Of a DNA stretch of 64,000 nt, positions 21,352 through 33,059 are shown piece after piece (within the stretch, counting starts at the first letter, position 1; the number at the start of each line of letters is the position of its first letter). The stretch is from Isoetes taiwanensis (Eukaryota; Streptophyta; Lycopodiopsida; Isoetales; Isoetaceae): assembly GCA_021234155.1 (NCBI GenBank), contig JAJEKV010000571.1, forward strand, positions 16,456-80,455, written 5' to 3'. The position numbers and the translations under genes are program-made. A model generated the notes under the pieces. That model searched no databases. It had not been told where the DNA came from and saw only the letters and a program-made list of their open reading frames with translations.

Positions 21352-22859
21352 ATGGCGAACACGGTGACCATCTTGTCCTCCACCCTCGTTGCTCCAAAGC
21401 TGCCTTCCAACTCCCAAACATTCCATCTTACAGTTTTTGATCGCGGGATGTTCCATTGCCCTTTCCAAAAACGCGTTATCTTTTTCCCCTCTCCACAGCC
21501 TTCTCATCTTCCTTCTCTTCTTCAACAGAGCCTGTCAGAAGTTCTGGTTTACTTTTTTCCTCTTGCGGGCAGGTTGCAACCTTTGGAAGGAACTCAAACG
21601 GATCTTATTTGTAACGATGAAGGTGTTTTCTTCTCAGAAGCGGTCACAGATGCTTCCATCGATGATTTGGGTCAATTTAATCCATCTCCATTCACAGATA
21701 GCCTAATTCAAACTGGCAATTTTAGGGCAACGATTCCTTGGACTGCAGACAGCCCCCTGTTATTCATTCAGGTCAGTATTCCAGCAACAACATCATTTTA
21801 ACATTATATTTGTAATAATACTTGTTAATGCCTTCATGATGTGCCTTCATGATGAAGATCATTATTCACTTTAACATCATATTAAATATGAAGATCAGTA
21901 TTCCTGCACCATCATCATATTACATATATTACAGTAATGTTGATGATGGTTTTAAGTGTTTTTTTCTTTTTTTGTTGTTTTTCTAACAGATAACCAGATT
22001 TGCCTGTGGTGGAATCAGCCTAGGGTTTGCTTATGCCCACCAAATGGTAGATGGACCATCAATTTGGCACTTTCTCAAATCTTGGTCAGAAGCTGCAAGG
22101 GGTAAAGCTCTGTCTACCTATCCCCTTGTCTCTTATGCCTACTCTAGAGCAGAATCTAGCTTCAAGACTCTAGAGGACTTAGGGATTAAGTTTGATGAAG
22201 AACCTGCATCTGCAGAATTGTCCAGTCAGGATGACAAACCTTCTATATCTATAAGTTGCTTCAATTTTGACAGTGCAAAAATTGACAGCCTAAAATCTTC
22301 TGTTCCTAACAGCTTCACATCATTTGAGATTATATGTGGCCATATATGGTACAAAATTTCACAAGCAAGGAGTTTGCCTCCTACTCAATTCACACGTTTT
22401 GCAATGTTGGTGAATACTAGAAACAGGTTGCCATCACTTTCATCAAATTATTTTGGAAACGGGGCCATGGCAACTGTGGTTAAGGCCACCATAGCTGAAT
22501 TAAGTTCAGAGGGATTGGCTCTTGCAGCTGAAAAGGTGCACAAAGGAATCAAGGATGCTACTCCTGACAGATTGCAAGGGATTGCAAATTGGATGGAGGA
22601 TATATTGGATGGCAAAGTACCGCGGCCATCATTCAGGAAGGGTGCTGCTGGGATTTTGATGGCTGGATCACATAGGCACCCTCTTTATGAAGTAGATTTT
22701 GGTTTTGGAAAGCCTGTGGGAGCTAGCTATGGAATGGATGACTGGGATGATGGGAAGGTGTATCTTCTTCCTGGAATTGGAGGCCAAGGAATTCATGCCA
22801 CCATAGCTCTTTCTTTGGAAACAATGGAAAGGTTGAAACAAGATCCAGAATTTTGCTAG
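21352..22859 (+). CDS. BAHD (HXXXD-type) acyltransferase
   Basis: A BAHD enzyme transfers an acyl group from an acyl-CoA to an alcohol or amine of a specialised metabolite, in the cytosol. Exon 1 is 21352-21771 (140 codons, ending LLFIQ at CAG|GTCAGT). Exon 2 is 21990-22859, after TTCTAACAG. The join is phase 0 and gives 429 aa, the usual family size. The catalytic HXXXD is HQMVD at residues 157-161, preceded by RFACGGISLG. The structural DFGWG-type motif is DFGFG at 376-380. The single intron after a Gln codon just before the x-T-R-F-x-C-GG block is the position common in this family. The N-terminus (FDRGMFHCPFQKRVIFFP) resembles the poorly characterised acetyltransferase clade of At3g50280-like proteins more than hydroxycinnamoyl or taxane acyltransferases, so the substrate cannot be named. 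All key residues are present; expected functional. Confidence 0.93.
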
Positions 22860-23016
22860 ACTAGTGGTCATATTGTAAGTAATCACACCCACCATTCTTA
22901 CACACATCCTAACTTTTAAAACAATGGCTCGATTAGAGCATCATCTGCAGGTGTTCTTGTAATATTTATTTGCTGTTCAAATTAAACAAAACCAGTAGAG
23001 AGCCTCCTAATACTAC

Positions 23017-23022
23017 AATAAA
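23017..23022 (+). terminator. candidate polyadenylation signal of the BAHD gene
   Basis: AATAAA lies 158 bases after the BAHD stop codon in an AT-rich stretch, a typical plant 3' UTR distance. Confidence 0.45.
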
Positions 23023-23029
23023 TACTGAT

Positions 23030-23550
23030 TGTTCAAATACTTTATGAGTTGGTTCTATGCATGCTTTATGAAAAGTCTCTTGCAAATAGTCAAGCTGCAC
23101 ATTTTATTAACACAATTCTTCCTAGGACCACTATTTTTTTCTTGAGCATCGCGTGGCCATATATGCATAGCATGCACAATATGCTATGTTACCTATTGGT
23201 TGATTACCCTTGTGCTATTCAGATCTTGATGCAAACCTTCATTTAGCCTATTGACCATGTGGATTTAGTGGCAATATAATAAAAATATATTCATATTAGA
23301 CATGCCATTAATCCATTGCGCCACATGCCATCTAAAAATAAATTACCATATGATTTATTAGAAGTATAACAACGTTTGCTTGCATCAATGTCCAAGTATA
23401 ACGAACACTCTTTACAAGCAAAAGTTGCAAGAATTCTTTTCATGCATTTATAGATATTTTTGGGAGAAAAATTTTTGATGGGGAAAGCCTCCTCATTTCC
23501 AACTCATTTCACACAATCATTAACTTTCTATTGAACTTTAAAGTACAAGA
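23030..23550. other. unassigned intergenic DNA
   Basis: AT-rich, with no supported gene or array. Confidence 0.4.
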
Positions 23551-23556
23551 AATTTA

Positions 23557-23598
23557 TCGCGGCGGCCTTGGCCGCCGCGAACATTTCTCTTTACCGAC
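23557..23598. repeat. GC palindrome plus GAACATTTCTCTT (copy 1)
   Basis: CGCGGCGGCCTTGGCCGCCGCG is an almost perfect 22-base palindrome standing out from AT-rich surroundings. It is followed by AACATTTCTCTT. The same composite recurs at 33849. It is probably the terminal or subterminal part of a dispersed element. Confidence 0.75.
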
Positions 23599-23599
23599 T

Positions 23600-26170
23600 T
23601 GGTGCAATTCAAAATCCAAGTAATATAGAGGGGGTTTCAACATAAATTTTTTTGACTAAACAATCTGTTGATTAGTAAGTTAATGTCAGTCTATTAATTC
23701 ATAGGCAAGAGCATGGTGTATGTACATGTGGCAGGAAAAAGATAATGTGCTGCAAATAGAAGTAGCAAGAACACAAAAATCTTAGGGCACAACCATTAAG
23801 AGTAACATGCCGCTTAGTTATATACCTATGGTTAGCTTTTACCCCATTACTCAATATACAAACACATTCTAAACTGCATATTATGCAACAGATTCTGAGA
23901 GTGCTGGATTTGGTGACCTGCTGGCGTGTATAAGGAACAAAAAGATAGCTTTGGACAACATTCATTTCGTTGTATGTATGTGTTATTTGTATGTGCTCTT
24001 CATAGTCATGTGAGGTGTCTACCTTGTCACATCACTAATCTTGCTTATTATTTGCCATTTGAAGACATTTCGAAACAATCTTAACAAGGTACTTAAACTA
24101 TTCCTTCTTATGTTACATGCAAGCCATGTCTTGTTTTATTCTTTAAGCACATGGAGTGTCATTATCTTGCATAAATACATGCAGATTTTAGGCACAGCGT
24201 ACAACAGGAATGAAGCTTGGGAAATGGGTGTTCATATCTAGACGTGCACAAACTTCCTGAAAATTCTCAAAATGAGCACCACCGTCGAATGTGAGTAGAT
24301 GACCCTTTAACAAATCATGCTGATATCTCAAAAATTTATAGATCTAGAATCTTTATTGTCACAGGAAAAGGTGCCTACACATGTTGTGACTAATATTTGT
24401 ACTTTGAGAACCTACTAAATCACGTGAGAAATGGTAGCTGGCAGCTGCCTCTTGCAGCAAGCACAGCTTAATCATGACGCCCCCGTTATCCAGTGTCCTA
24501 TTTATCTATGCAATTGGGAGACGCAAGATGGCTTCTACTGTATCAGAGATTTAAAATACAACGCGGTTGAATACAGCTGCTAATGCTTGCTTTAGTCATT
24601 AATGCATTCTCGCTGCATTCTTTTTGTAGCTTCGGGTGGCATATAACAGGTTTTTCCAATGATGCATTCAACCACAAAATAACGTGAATATCCTGTAACT
24701 CGAAATCCAACAAATTCATTCACATTTGAGATTTGCGATAGGGGTTTTATGAAATACATCATGAATTTAAGAGTAACATGGCTATTGAACCTCAAGAACA
24801 AAGCAGCATATTTATCTGCAAAAAAAACTGAACACAGAAGCTTCTAAAGAATTTGCACTGTAGGAAGCACAAACGTCACTGTAGGAAGCACAAAAGTCTC
24901 TGGAAGAAAGTGGGGCGGCTGGTTTTTAATTCAAACTTGCGTATTGCTGGAGGTTAGTAGGCATGGCAAAGAATTTTACCTGCAAAATCCAGGGGTTGCA
25001 AACGCCAACAACAATGGATCTGTTCCTTCCACTGCAAGCTCCTATTGGGAGATTTAACAAAGTCCGCCTTTCCTTTCAAGATCCTATTTGGAGATACCTT
25101 AGCTCCACGAAATACAAATACAAAGAAAATAATTAGATGCAGATCATGCTTCGAGGACAGTATCACATAAAGCTACACTATTACCAAATCCTGCAGCACA
25201 ACGAGGTTGAAAATAAGATGGATGCTTATCATTTCTTGTGCCTCAGGAATTCTTATGTCTAATCCTTAAAGGAATTTGCAATTCAATCACTCCCTAAAAA
25301 AAGACCGAGCATGTACATCATAATAATCTATCTTAGAACAGAGGCGTTCAAGAAAGATCGGCCTTTACCTCACCAATACCGACTCTTCGAATCGCACAGA
25401 GCCCTAAAGCGCCCGTAGTTTTGCACTTCCTGGGACGCCTGCCTACCAAAGCCCTGTAGTTTTGTACTTCCGTTCCTCAAAGGTCGCCTACTCAAAGGCC
25501 GCTCTCCAGCCCACGAATAATCCAGAGCATTCGAGGCTCTCCCTGCCATGTAAGAAGAATCTGTTTAGAAACCCCTTGCCATAAACGATCTGAAGCGGCC
25601 CGATTTGAGAGTAGGAGCCGCTGTTGAAGATGTGGGCTCTTAAATATGCATGCATTCAAGAACATATGGCAAAGCTCTCGCCAGGATGTGGCATAGTTTG
25701 TCTCGGCTAATTCGACAAGAAAAAAAGCGACCACAAAGATCCCAAGAATGTGGCAAGAAGAGCTTGAGCATGGTCGCCATAGCCCGATCGGATCAATTTG
25801 GAGCGCATCGCCATATGTTTGAAGGGATTGTCGAAAATAAAAACGTGGCAACAAAAGAGAAAGTAAGATTGCGGCGGAGAACCATGAAAATAAAAAAAAA
25901 GAAAAAAGAAAAATTGCAAACACAATTACATATGTGTTGATAGACGATAATGAGCACTCTAAGAAAAGGTTTTCAAATTGTTTTTAGAGGCCCTTTGAAT
26001 TGAAAAAAACCTTGAAATTGACATTTTTAACTTGGGAATCAAAGGTCTTGATTTATTCACTTTTGTAGTTTGTCCAAGAGTCTGCCACATCATCTAAAAA
26101 ATGAGGTGGCACAACTTCTGCTGTCAGATTTTTAATTTTGAGATCATGTGGCAAGAAATTAAGAAATTTG
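23600..26170. other. unassigned intergenic DNA
   Basis: No gene could be supported. A short duplicated phrase (CACTGTAGGAAGCACAAA, near 24857 and 24878) and a paired CCTGTAGTTTTG(C/T)ACTTCC phrase (near 25415 and 25452) are visible. A - strand frame at 25492-25923 has a hydrophobic Phe-rich start arising from an A-rich tract and lacks domain support. Confidence 0.4.
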
Positions 26171-26179
26171 TAAAATTTT

Positions 26180-27376
26180 TATGTGTGGGCGACACTTCCA
26201 ACATGCTATGGGATGACTGTGTAGAAAGAAGGGTCAGCGCAGGATGGAAAGCCCTGTATGCAATGCAGAATAGCTGTTACAGAATAGATCTCTGCGATTG
26301 GGCACGCAAAGCACACATGTTCCGAGCACTCGTGGAACCAGTATTGCTGTATGGGGTAGAGATCTGGGGGCCAGCGGTTAGCACGGGTACTTGGGATAAG
26401 CGTCAGCCGCGTCGTCCGGCGCCTGAGGCTTTCGACGACTCTGACCTAAGCGTCAGGACCGCGGTGCCTTACCCGATTTTGCTATATGAGACTGGCTTTT
26501 GGCCCCTGCAAGCGATTCGCTATCGCGCAGCACTTTTGTATTTCCATAAGGTTGATGAGAATGGATGCACAACGTCTTCCTCCCCTGCTCATTATTGGCA
26601 CAAGGGCCGCGAACGTCGAAGAGAGTGTATATGGGAGCATTGTAGGGATGGTTCGCAAGATGGTCCATAGACTATCAACACATTATGGATATGTGGGATA
26701 TCGCGGGCGGGGAGCTGCATTTGAATGAGCTTTCTTCGCCTCTCGTGGGATCGCCCACTCTTGCAAAGCCCAAAGCGAGCACTACCACACGCAGTCAATA
26801 AATTAAGCTTGAACACGACCCCCACCCGATTATCGAAGGCACACGTCTCTACCAAGAAAACGAGAGCTATAGCTGCAATAGGGACGGGGTCCCACCATCT
26901 CCAATTGAGACAGGGCGGGTATGCGGATGGAGGGGAATCCCGGCATGAGAGATTATGCGGTGTTGTTACATGCGAGATAGTAGAAGATGAACACCATGCT
27001 CTACGGGGAATGCCCAAGATATGCACACATCCGGCGGCTCATGCCGATCTCGGATGCTGCGAGATAGCAATTCATCAACTCCCCGGCCGCCAATGGTGGC
27101 ACGCCTCGCGTCCTACATTACGCAAGTCTCCACCGCGAGGAGTCCCTCGGCAACCGTGGAATTTGGCGCCCGGATAGGGCCTCTCAAGCGCCTACTACAA
27201 GGGTTTTCCTCCCACATGGGGGGTTTTTTCATTCCAGTGGTAGAGACACGTTGTACAGGGTTTCTGTTGTTTTCTTTTGTGTTTAGAAACTTTCCACTAC
27301 ATTGTAATCACCGTCTCATACGCCAGTTTGGCCTCCATGGACGTTAAAATACACTTCCCTTCCTTCCTTCCTTTAA
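26180..27376 (+). pseudogene. LINE 3' fragment (RT C-terminus and Cys/His tail), copy 1
   Basis: This is a 5'-truncated non-LTR retrotransposon. Near 26300 it encodes ARKAHMFRALVEPVLLYGVE followed by IWGPAVSTGTWDK, the motif typical of the region downstream of the reverse-transcriptase core in plant LINE-like elements. Further on, in other frames, comes a tail of the form TGSHHLQLRQGGY...RLCGVVTCEIVEDEHHALRG, matching the RTGSHxLxIE...RxCxxC...EDExH module of these elements. Several frameshifts separate the pieces. The 3' end is GGCCTCCATGGACGTTAAAATA followed by (CTTC)n, which closely matches the 3' end of the inverted copy at 61.4 kb. Confidence 0.8.
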
Positions 27377-27379
27377 TTT

Positions 27380-28690
27380 TAGCACATGGCCAGATTTCCC
27401 TCTCTTCCTACACAACTCCCTCTTCCCTCTTATCACATGCATAACACAGTGTGAAAATCATCCACCAGTAGCATAGTTAAGAGCTTTGTTGAAGCATGAC
27501 TTGGAGAAGATTCAAGGTCTAAAGCCTAGGGTGGTTGATGAATTTGATGGATTACATGTTTCTTGAGTCCCCTCATGGACAATTTCTGAGCAAAGTTTGT
27601 TTTTTCAACTCCATATACTATTCTTTAGGCATCCAAATTCGTTTTTGAAGCTAGAGTTTGGATTAGAGATTTGTCATTGCCTGTTGAGTCTCTAAAGGAC
27701 TGTGTCCTTTTATCATATGTCAATTTGTTACGAATTCATTTGTTGGTATTCTTTAAATATAGCTTTCTGCTCTACAAGTTCAATTGCAAAGAAGATAAGG
27801 CATGAGTCTAAGCAATTCCATACTAATAATTATGGACTTTGACTTGGTCCTCGAAATGCTTCAGGGTAGGTTTCAAACAACCCATAAGCATAAAATGGTA
27901 TTTTTTTCTCTTCTCTTTTTTTTTTTTTTTTTTTTTTGGGGGACCACAGTAGGGATAGACCATCGTCCTATGCATCTGAGGTATAGAAGGATTTGGATTA
28001 CAGAAAAAGAATATGGAGGGATAGACCATGGTCATATGGCACTGATAACGTCTCCTTCTCAAGCACATAAAGATATCATTTTGTTCTTTTGGGGGTACGA
28101 GTCACCGTATCGACAGGACTGGTAGCCATTGCAAGTTATACGGTATTTCATTACAAATATAGTGTGACCTCATATACACATTGGTCGCGTGTACACTAAA
28201 AAGGATTGCATATTTGAACATAAATGCAGTAGAAGCAAACCCATAAAAAGTACAAGACAAACATTCCAACATGCAACTCGGATTATACTCATATAACATA
28301 CAAGTTTTAGATGGCATGTCGGGCAAATATGATACTACAAAATTTGACAAACTGAGGTCTTACCTTTTGAATTTATCCAATATATCTAATTGCCCTCTAA
28401 TTGAGACATAAGGCAATGCTACAATTTAATTACATCACAAGCGACTACCTCATTCTACTTATGTAATGATCCATATCTCTTTGTACTAGAAGGTAAACCG
28501 CCATATTATGGTTGAGGAGGACAATTTTTTACTTCCTGGGAGTTCACTACAGTTCACTACATACATGACAATTTTTTATTTCATCGTTAAACAAGAAAAC
28601 CAAATTTGCTTTAGAAGGAATGAACCTTTCAGCCCATGTGGAATGAGTTTGAGACATGTCGACTAGCCATCGAAAGAATCCTATTACTCG
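27380..28690. other. unassigned intergenic DNA with a long T tract
   Basis: No gene could be supported. A run of about 25 T residues lies at 27916-27938, followed directly by GGGGGACCACAGTAGGGATAGACCAT. The latter half recurs as AGGGATAGACCATGG at about 28017. The tract explains the Lys-rich open frame on the - strand. Confidence 0.4.
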
Positions 28691-28699
28691 GATGCCCCC

Positions 28700-29170
28700 C
28701 CCGAATTTTTTTTACTGATTTGAATGCTTAAGAAAATTCCACGAGCACTATGTCCAGCCCCATCATAGTAAAGGCATAAATTAGCTTCTCTTTGGTGTTG
28801 ATTTTCAGCAGCAGATAAAGGTCCTCTAAATACACGATCAATCTGCATAGGTACAAGGCCATCTGACTTAGAAGGCATGGGCGGTGCAGAGGCTGATGTG
28901 ACCATTGGTGCTTACGAGATTGAAGAAACAACTTGATTTCATCTTTCTTGCCTACGCTCAAATAGACGGTTATCACAACGAATGACAAACTTTATAGCTT
29001 CATCCAAAGTCCTTGGATCCTCCATGGTCAACATCATTTTCTTTATATCCTCACGTAAGCCTTTTCGAATACAATATCGATAAGCACCATTGTCCCAGGC
29101 AGTATCTATAGTAATTTGACAAAATTTCGATGCGTATCCTGAAGCTGGATGTTATAAACTTGCTTTGTTA
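28700..29170 (-). pseudogene. Ty3-type gag remnant
   Basis: On the - strand, sequence from about 29155 encodes ASGYASKFCQITIDTAWDNG, then AYRYCIRKGLREDIKKMM, then DPRTLDEAIKFVIRCDNRL, the conserved capsid region of Ty3/gypsy gag (YAxxFxxL...D...WNDxAxxxxFxxGL...D...L...A...A...IDNRL). A stop follows, and after a frame change comes NLCLYYDGAGHSARGIF, which is the zinc knuckle with its second and third metal ligands damaged. Protease, RT, RNase H and integrase are absent. Clearly dead. Confidence 0.82.
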
Positions 29171-29894
29171 TAACCTACTATTGCATCAAGCACTAATCCT
29201 CCACTCCCTTGGAGTCCCTAACTCCCTCGCTAAGAATGAGAATGAAAATGCGAATGAAATGAGAAAAAGAAATAAGATAAAAACAAAATAATATAAAGAA
29301 TTGAATTACTTTTCCTTAGCTCCTTCATTTGTCAATTCTACGTCGTAAAAATTAATCTCACGTGCTTTGTATCTATAGCAGAGTCTGTAAGAGTAATTTT
29401 GTAGAGATCTTACATGCATACTTAAAGATTAATTTTAAGAAGATGTATGCTTTTATTCCCTAGTAGCTTATCTATCTAAACCTTGTCTCTAAGACATCCT
29501 AATAATAGAGGGCCATCATCTTTTAAAAATGATATTCAAAGATATGCTACATAACTTTACTTTCTGCTCATCTATTGTTGCATCAAATTCCTATGAAGTT
29601 CTAAAATGAAAGGAGCATAGCAAGTGTATTAGAAGAGAGAGAAACCCATCAGATACCATTTACTAAGACATGAAGTACGGCCTAATGCTCTTCTTCGCAA
29701 CAACATGGAAAACTTAAAGATAGAATAGAATAGAATGTGTTTTTATCATCCACGGAGAGCCATTGTGTGATCCAAGAAGCCATTGTGTGATCCCTTGTTT
29801 CTAAATAATGTTCGTCAACAACAAGAATTTAGAGACTTGAACCCATCAATCATGCAACAAGATAAATAGATAAATAGATTTTTAACGTCCGCCG
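29171..29894. other. unassigned spacer before the LTR element
   Basis: AT-rich, with no gene or array. A purine-rich patch (GAATGAGAATGAAAATGCGAATG) lies near 29232, and GCCATTGTGTGATCC is duplicated at about 29759 and 29780. Confidence 0.4.
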
Positions 29895-31045
29895 TGTAAC
29901 AGACCTGGACACTTGATGGGTCAGTGTACATACTTATGTACGTATGCACATATGTATGGCATATATGCAGCATGAATTCAGGGTTTTGTCTCTTTGGAAA
30001 AAGGATTGTTGTAGAACATGAAAGCAGGATCAATTCTAGGCAGTTTTGGAGCCCGAAATTTGGAGTATCATATCTCAGCGATTTGAGATCCCTTTTTAGT
30101 GATTTTTCTTTTGCTGGAAATATTTCTGAGTAAGCTTTCCGGATTGGGTCTGATGATGTTGAAACTCATTCGCATTTGAAAGTTATGATATAAACTGTGA
30201 TGCTGGGTCAAAATTGACTTCTATGTATGTTCTTCTGCAGTTTGATCCTTGGAGCTAGAAGACGATCCTTTGAGGCGCAAGCAATTAAAAGGTGTCCAGA
30301 TGTCCATGCATGAAGGAATTCTCTGGAGAGAGCTTGAAGAAGACCAGAGCTTGGAGATCACGTCAACTGCTGCATCAATCTTCTTCTTTCAGGTGGGGTT
30401 TTAAGACTTACATCTGGGCTTTTGTGCTTGCCAAAGATATGGATCTTAGTATACATATGAGAGATGACGGTTGTTTGATGATTTACATGTGGTTTATGAT
30501 CATGGTTTGGTACTTTGACTATGTTATTTGTTTCTGATGCGCATGTTATGTAGTTCAGTTGATTACGTTGTCATTGTCTAACACTGTACTCACATAGGAT
30601 CTTATGCCTTTGATTGTGCTTATGTCCTTGTTATCCGATATTTCCAAAGTATTTCCATACATGCAGTGGCAGCCAGGGATCTCCACTTAGTCACGACGAC
30701 TAACCCCAGCGAGTGCAGTGAATTAGCAAGCAGTGGGCAAGGCGATGGCAGCAGTGCAGTTGAGGATCGTGGTTGAGTTGGAGGCTTCTGACTTTCCTTG
30801 ATAAAGTTGGATGTTGTATCAATTGAGAATATTGATTTCTTTGGGTGTTAATATCGCTGATTATATTGAACTCATACGCAATTGTCCATTGAATTTGGAG
30901 TATAAAAGTTCAACAGCAATGAAAAATTTAATTCATCATCATCCGCAATTTTGTGTGTCAAGCTTAAGCATACCAACCTAGAATTAGCGCAAGTTTTGAC
31001 AAGATCCCGAGTTGCCAGGAGGGTCAACTCTGTAGGTTCGTCACA
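29895..31045 (+). repeat. left LTR
   Basis: The repeat has TG...CA ends (TGTAACAG...TCACA). A TATAAAAG box lies near 30901, about 145 bases before the LTR end, followed by A-rich sequence. Alignment with the right LTR is continuous from 29895 to about 30536 and again from about 30973 to 31045. Confidence 0.8.
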
Positions 31046-31047
31046 GT

Positions 31048-31059
31048 TGGTATCAGAGC
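31048..31059 (+). promoter_or_regulatory. primer-binding site (tRNA-iMet)
   Basis: TGGTATCAGAGC is the canonical plant LTR-retrotransposon PBS, complementary to the 3' end of initiator methionine tRNA. It lies two bases after the left LTR. Confidence 0.9.
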
Positions 31060-31376
31060 AATGTTGGATCCTTTGGAGTTGACATGGCAAATTAGAAAGT
31101 AAGTTGAGGTTGTGGAATTATGATACTAATGGTTCTTCTTTCAAAGACCCATTGGAGGAGGAGCAGTATCTAGAGGCTTTCTGTTTAGCATGAAGGTGCT
31201 AAAGGAGAATTCTCCTTGTGAGCAATGGAAGCAACTAATGATGATGTTGAGGTATGGAGTAGTGAATAAGTTGGCATTGCATATTGATTCAAATTGGCTG
31301 GAGGAATGCTTCACCAAATCTATGAGCGACCCCTGAGGACATGGGTTTAAATTTAGAAGAGGAGACTGTAACAGAC

Positions 31377-32119
31377 CTGGCCACTCCAGTATACATACTT
31401 ATGTACATATATACACATGCATGGCATATATGCAGCATAAGTTCAGGATTTTGTCTCTTTGAAAAAAGGATTGTTATGGAATATTAAAGCAGGATCAATT
31501 CTGGCAGTTTTGGAGCCCAAACTTTGGAGCTTTATATCTCGGCGACCCGAGATCCTTTTTTAGTGATTTTTATTTTATTGGAAATATTTCTGAGTAACAT
31601 TTCTGATTGGGTCTGATCATGCCAAAACTCATTCGCATGTGAAAGTTATGACAGAAATTGTGATGCTGGGTCTGAATTGACTGCACTATGTATGTTCTTC
31701 TGCAATTTGATTCTTGGAGCTAGAAGATGATCTTTTGACGTGCAAGCAATTGCAAGGTGTCTAGAGGTCCACGCATGAAGAAATTTTTTGGAGAAAGCTT
31801 TGAGAAAGCCAGAGCTTGGAGATAACGTCAATTGTTGCATCAATCTTCTTCTTTCAGGTGGGGTTTTAAGGCTTACATGGAACTTAGTTTATGTATGAGA
31901 GATGATGGTTGCATGATGATTTACATGTGGTTTATGATCGGGGCATGTTTGCTAACAGGGCTTGCATGTAGGCTGGCTGAGCTTCCCATTGTCCCAGAGC
32001 TATATATCATGATGGTTTGGTACTTTGACTATGCTCTTTGTTTCTTACAACCTAGAATTAGCGCAAGTTTTGACAAGATCCCGACTTGCCAGGAGGGTCA
32101 ACTCGGCAGGCTTGTCACA
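31377..32119 (+). repeat. right LTR (internally deleted)
   Basis: It matches the left LTR over both ends but lacks the central segment with the TATA box. Substitutions against the left LTR are frequent, so the insertion is old. Confidence 0.8.
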
Positions 32120-32121
32120 AT

Positions 32122-32805
32122 TGTAACAGACCCATGGGAGACCGCTCGAGTGGATCTTGGCGTCGCGTACCCGAGACACCGGCATAAATGGGTAGAAGCG
32201 ACTATTCATAAACGTTTAGATGGGAGTTGGTCAAAGGCATATCGGTTAAGAACATTACATTTAGTATTAGAGCAGGGCTCGAGTTCAGTCGCCATGGGGG
32301 CAAGTATGACCCGAAATACTATTGGACGGTAGATCATGATTTGGTCTTGGTCACCATGGGATGGTATTTTCTATGGTCTTGTGATGCTCGAGGACGAACA
32401 TAGTTCTAGTGGGAGAGATTGTAACATGGTCTTGTGATGCTCGAGGACGAACATAGTTCTATTGGGAGAGATTGTAACAGACCCATGGGAGACTGCTCGA
32501 GAGGATCTTGGTGTCGCATTCCCGAGACACCAGCATGAATGGGTAGAAGCGACTACTCATAAACGTCTAGATGGCTTTGCCCAGTATGGTCTTGTGATGC
32601 TCGAGGACGAACATAGTTCTAGTGGGAGAGATTGTAACATGGTCTTGTGATGCTCGAGGACGAACATAGTTCTAGTGGGAGAGATTACATCAGGCCCATG
32701 GGAGACTGCTCGAGAGGATCTTGGTGTCGCATTCCCGAGACACCAGCATGAATGGGTAGAAGTGACTACTCATAAACGTCTAGATGGCTTTGCCCAGTTA
32801 GTTAA
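32122..32805 (+). repeat. tandem ladder of Ty3 3'-end/LTR junction units
   Basis: Unit B (TGGTCTTGTGATGCTCGAGG...ACGAACATAGTTCTAGTGGGAGAGAT) occurs at about 32373, 32427, 32586 and 32639. Unit A ((TGTAACAG)ACCCATGGGAGACYGCTCGAG...CATAAACGTYTAGATGG) occurs at about 32122, 32472 and 32690. Unit B has the form of a Ty3 element's last codons (MLEDEHSSSGRD) plus polypurine tract, and unit A begins like an LTR (TGTAACAG). The ladder is therefore a series of internal/LTR junctions duplicated in tandem. The open frames here (62 and 125 codons) are by-products. Confidence 0.78.
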
Positions 32806-33059
32806 GGGCATGTCAGTTAGAAACGTTACATACTGGAACCCAACAACAGGCTATAAAACAGATCTATTCTTAACGTCAACGGGAACAACAACAAGCAATA
32901 AGATGGATCTATACATAATGCAACTCTGGGCGGCCTCGAACTCAAGACCTCACATTGCTAGGATTAGTGCCCCACCACGAGACCAACGATTTAGGCAGAA
33001 AAACAACATGTTTGCAACTACACTAATAGTCTTACAATTCTACTTATCATGAACTCAAC

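Larger units (their letters stand above)
29895..32119 (+). mobile_element. non-autonomous LTR retrotransposon with PBS and PPT
   Basis: Two direct long terminal repeats begin TGTAACAGACCTGG (29895 and 31377) and end TCACA (31045 and 32119). The left LTR is followed at once by TGGTATCAGAGC (31048-31059), the standard primer-binding site for initiator tRNA-Met. The right LTR is preceded by the purine tract AGAAGAGGAGAC. Only about 330 bases lie between the LTRs. They contain a short gag-like start (LWNYDTNGSSFKDPLEEEQY) and no enzymes, so mobilisation would need proteins from another element. The right LTR lacks about 435 bases present in the left (30537-30972), including its TATAAAAG, and has its own insertion near 31940-32010. 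No clear target-site duplication was found. Confidence 0.82.

Noticed and set aside
25492-25923. 143-codon - strand frame with a hydrophobic N-terminus as a membrane protein
   Set aside because: The Phe/Leu-rich start comes from an A-rich tract on the + strand, and the rest has no recognisable family. Overlapping frames exist on both strands.
27823-28068. Lys-rich - strand frame as a nuclear protein
   Set aside because: The Lys run is the complement of a long T tract; no start context, splice sites or domain.
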